Below, piece by piece: positions 5,479 to 6,325 of a stretch of 6,325 bases of DNA. A program made the translations under genes and the position numbers. Source of the DNA: CAVXYC01 sp046154735 (GTDB taxonomy: Bacteria; Chloroflexota; UBA6077; JACCZL01); the NCBI GenBank assembly GCA_046154735.1, contig JBJXFJ010000066.1:1-6325 (forward strand), written 5' to 3'. The notes below the pieces were generated by a model. The model did no database searches, was not told where the DNA came from, and saw only the letters and a program-made list of their open reading frames with translations. Positions within the stretch are counted from its first letter, which is position 1, and the number at the start of each line of letters is the position of its first letter.

Positions 5479-6234
5479 ATGACAGAGAATCTCGAAGGCC
5501 GGGTAATTGTGATCACGGGCGGCGGTAGCGGGCTTGGCCGGGCCACGGGGCTGCTGGCCGCGCAACGCGGCGCGGCCGTGGTGCTAGGAGACTTGAACGG
5601 CGCCGGGCTTGATGCATCGGCGGACGCCGTACTGAGCGCCGGTGGGCAAGTAAGCACCGTGGTCACGGACGTGCGGCGAGCCAATGAGTGCGAACGGCTG
5701 GCCGCCACCGCCCTGCGCGAGTACGGGCGGCTAGACGGGGCAATTTGCGGTGCGGGCATCAGTCGTAGCGTTCCGCTGATGGAGATGTCCCTGGCGCAGT
5801 GGCAGGAGGTGATCGATGTCAATCTCACCGGCGTCTTTCTGAGCACCCAGGCGTGCGCTCGAGCGATGCTGGAGGCGGGGAACGGCGGCAGCATCGTAAC
5901 AATCAGCTCCGATCTCGCCGTTCGCGGTCGCCCCACTAGCGCGCATTACGTGGCTGCAAAAGCGGGTGTCATTGGCCTGACCAAGTCGTTTGCCCTGGCG
6001 CTGGCTCCCCAGGGCATCCGTGTGAACGCCATGGCGCCGGGCATCACCGATACGCCGCTCGCCCGGGCCGGCGCTACGCAGGAGATGTTGGATGAACGCG
6101 CCCGGGCGGTCCCCTTTGGTCGCATCGGCCAGCCGGAGGACATCGCGGAAGTGATGTGTTTCTTACTCTCCGACGCCAGTCGCTGGATGACCGGCCAGAC
6201 GGTCTATGCGAATGGTGGCATGGTAATGCCGTAA
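5479..6234 (+). CDS. Classical SDR-family NAD(H)-dependent oxidoreductase (FabG-like)
   Basis: The 251-residue protein is a full-length classical short-chain dehydrogenase/reductase. The cofactor-binding TGGGSGLG occupies residues 13-20. The acidic Asp38 at the end of the second strand (VVLGDLN) favours NAD(H) over NADP(H). The catalytic set is Asn115 (DVNLTG), Ser144 (TISSD), Tyr157 and Lys161 (YVAAK). The APG motif near 186-188 and the ANGG C-terminal block are also present. The usual NNAG motif is changed to CGAG (90-93), so the Asn that stabilises the central sheet is missing; function is probably retained because the catalytic residues are intact. The ATG at 5479 has GAGAGG about 5 bases upstream. 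It follows the amidohydrolase on the same strand, so it may oxidise or reduce a product or precursor of that enzyme. The substrate cannot be told from the sequence. Confidence 0.93.
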   Translation: MTENLEGRVIVITGGGSGLGRATGLLAAQRGAAVVLGDLNGAGLDASADAVLSAGGQVSTVVTDVRRANECERLAATALREYGRLDGAICGAGISRSVPLMEMSLAQWQEVIDVNLTGVFLSTQACARAMLEAGNGGSIVTISSDLAVRGRPTSAHYVAAKAGVIGLTKSFALALAPQGIRVNAMAPGITDTPLARAGATQEMLDERARAVPFGRIGQPEDIAEVMCFLLSDASRWMTGQTVYANGGMVMP

Positions 6235-6277
6235 GAAGAGGAGCTTGGTGGTTTCATTTTCGTTCGCCTCCGGGGTC

Positions 6278-6325
6278 GGGCGACCGCCAGTCGCCCCTAC
6301 GAGTCACCGGACACTCGTAGGGGCG
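6278..6325. repeat. Nested GC-rich palindromic element, cut by the window end
   Basis: GGGCGAC (6278-6284) pairs perfectly with GTCGCCC (6290-6296). CGCCCCTACGAGT (6292-6304) pairs perfectly with ACTCGTAGGGGCG (6313-6325) across an 8-base loop. The stems overlap, so they are alternatives. The GTCGCCCCTACGA core resembles interspersed REP-like palindromes seen in many GC-rich environmental genomes (recalled, not searched). It starts 44 bases after the SDR stop and could also serve as a terminator. The second arm reaches the last base of the window, so the repeat probably continues. Nothing coding is seen in 6235-6325. Confidence 0.7.

Noticed and set aside
5412..6234. Long minus-strand ORFs across the SDR gene
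   Set aside because: The plus-strand SDR carries every family motif; the antisense frames are open only because of high GC codon bias.
1..6325. CRISPR array, tRNA, rRNA or complete insertion sequence
   Set aside because: No regularly spaced direct repeats, cloverleaf with CCA-type acceptor, rRNA signature or transposase-like protein was seen on either strand.

Overview
The window is a mosaic bacterial accessory region of moderately high GC. It comes from an organism that cannot be named from the sequence alone. The mix of a solute-binding protein of the ABC_sub_bind family, HicAB and DUF2283 small genes, an amidohydrolase-2 protein, an SDR oxidoreductase and a bacterial animal-type haem peroxidase is typical of uncultivated soil or subsurface lineages. 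Candidates are Rokubacteria/Methylomirabilota, Chloroflexi or Tectomicrobia-like bacteria; this is inference only.

Layout. (1) Positions 1-1545 (+): a haem peroxidase whose frame is open from base 1, so its true start lies upstream of the window. A 21-bp hairpin follows it. (2) Positions 1737-1973 (+): a broken 5' copy of the amidohydrolase that lies intact at 4182-5339. It has its own perfect Shine-Dalgarno, a lost metal-site His and an amber stop. (3) Positions 1689-2345 (-): debris of a small two-gene unit. A DUF2283 gene reads through into the antisense of the broken amidohydrolase. A frameshifted remnant just upstream overlaps its start by ATGA. (4) Positions 2346-3344 (+): a Tat-type lipoprotein solute-binding protein with no permease or ATPase nearby. 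(5) Positions 3384-3884 (-): a hicB-hicA toxin-antitoxin pair, convergent with the solute-binding gene. The hicA frame has a stop codon right after its likely start. (6) Positions 3885-4181: a divergent intergenic region with competing inverted repeats and the amidohydrolase leader. (7) Positions 4182-6234 (+): amidohydrolase then SDR, probably co-transcribed, separated by a 139-bp spacer that can fold into a branched RNA. (8) Positions 6235-6325: nested GC-rich palindromes of interspersed-repeat type, cut by the window end.

How the parts fit. The amidohydrolase-SDR pair is the one plausible functional module: hydrolysis or decarboxylation plus NAD(H)-linked oxidation of an unknown organic substrate. 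The solute-binding protein might serve uptake, but nothing in the window ties it to that pathway. The centre (about 1.6-3.9 kb) is best read as a recombination scrapyard: a partial gene duplication, a chimeric ORF, a frameshifted remnant and a nonsense-disrupted toxin lie side by side. The most interesting unexplained signals are the branched fold at 5373-5458, the chimeric DUF2283 ORF with its coupled upstream remnant, and the two amidohydrolase leaders that share sequence.
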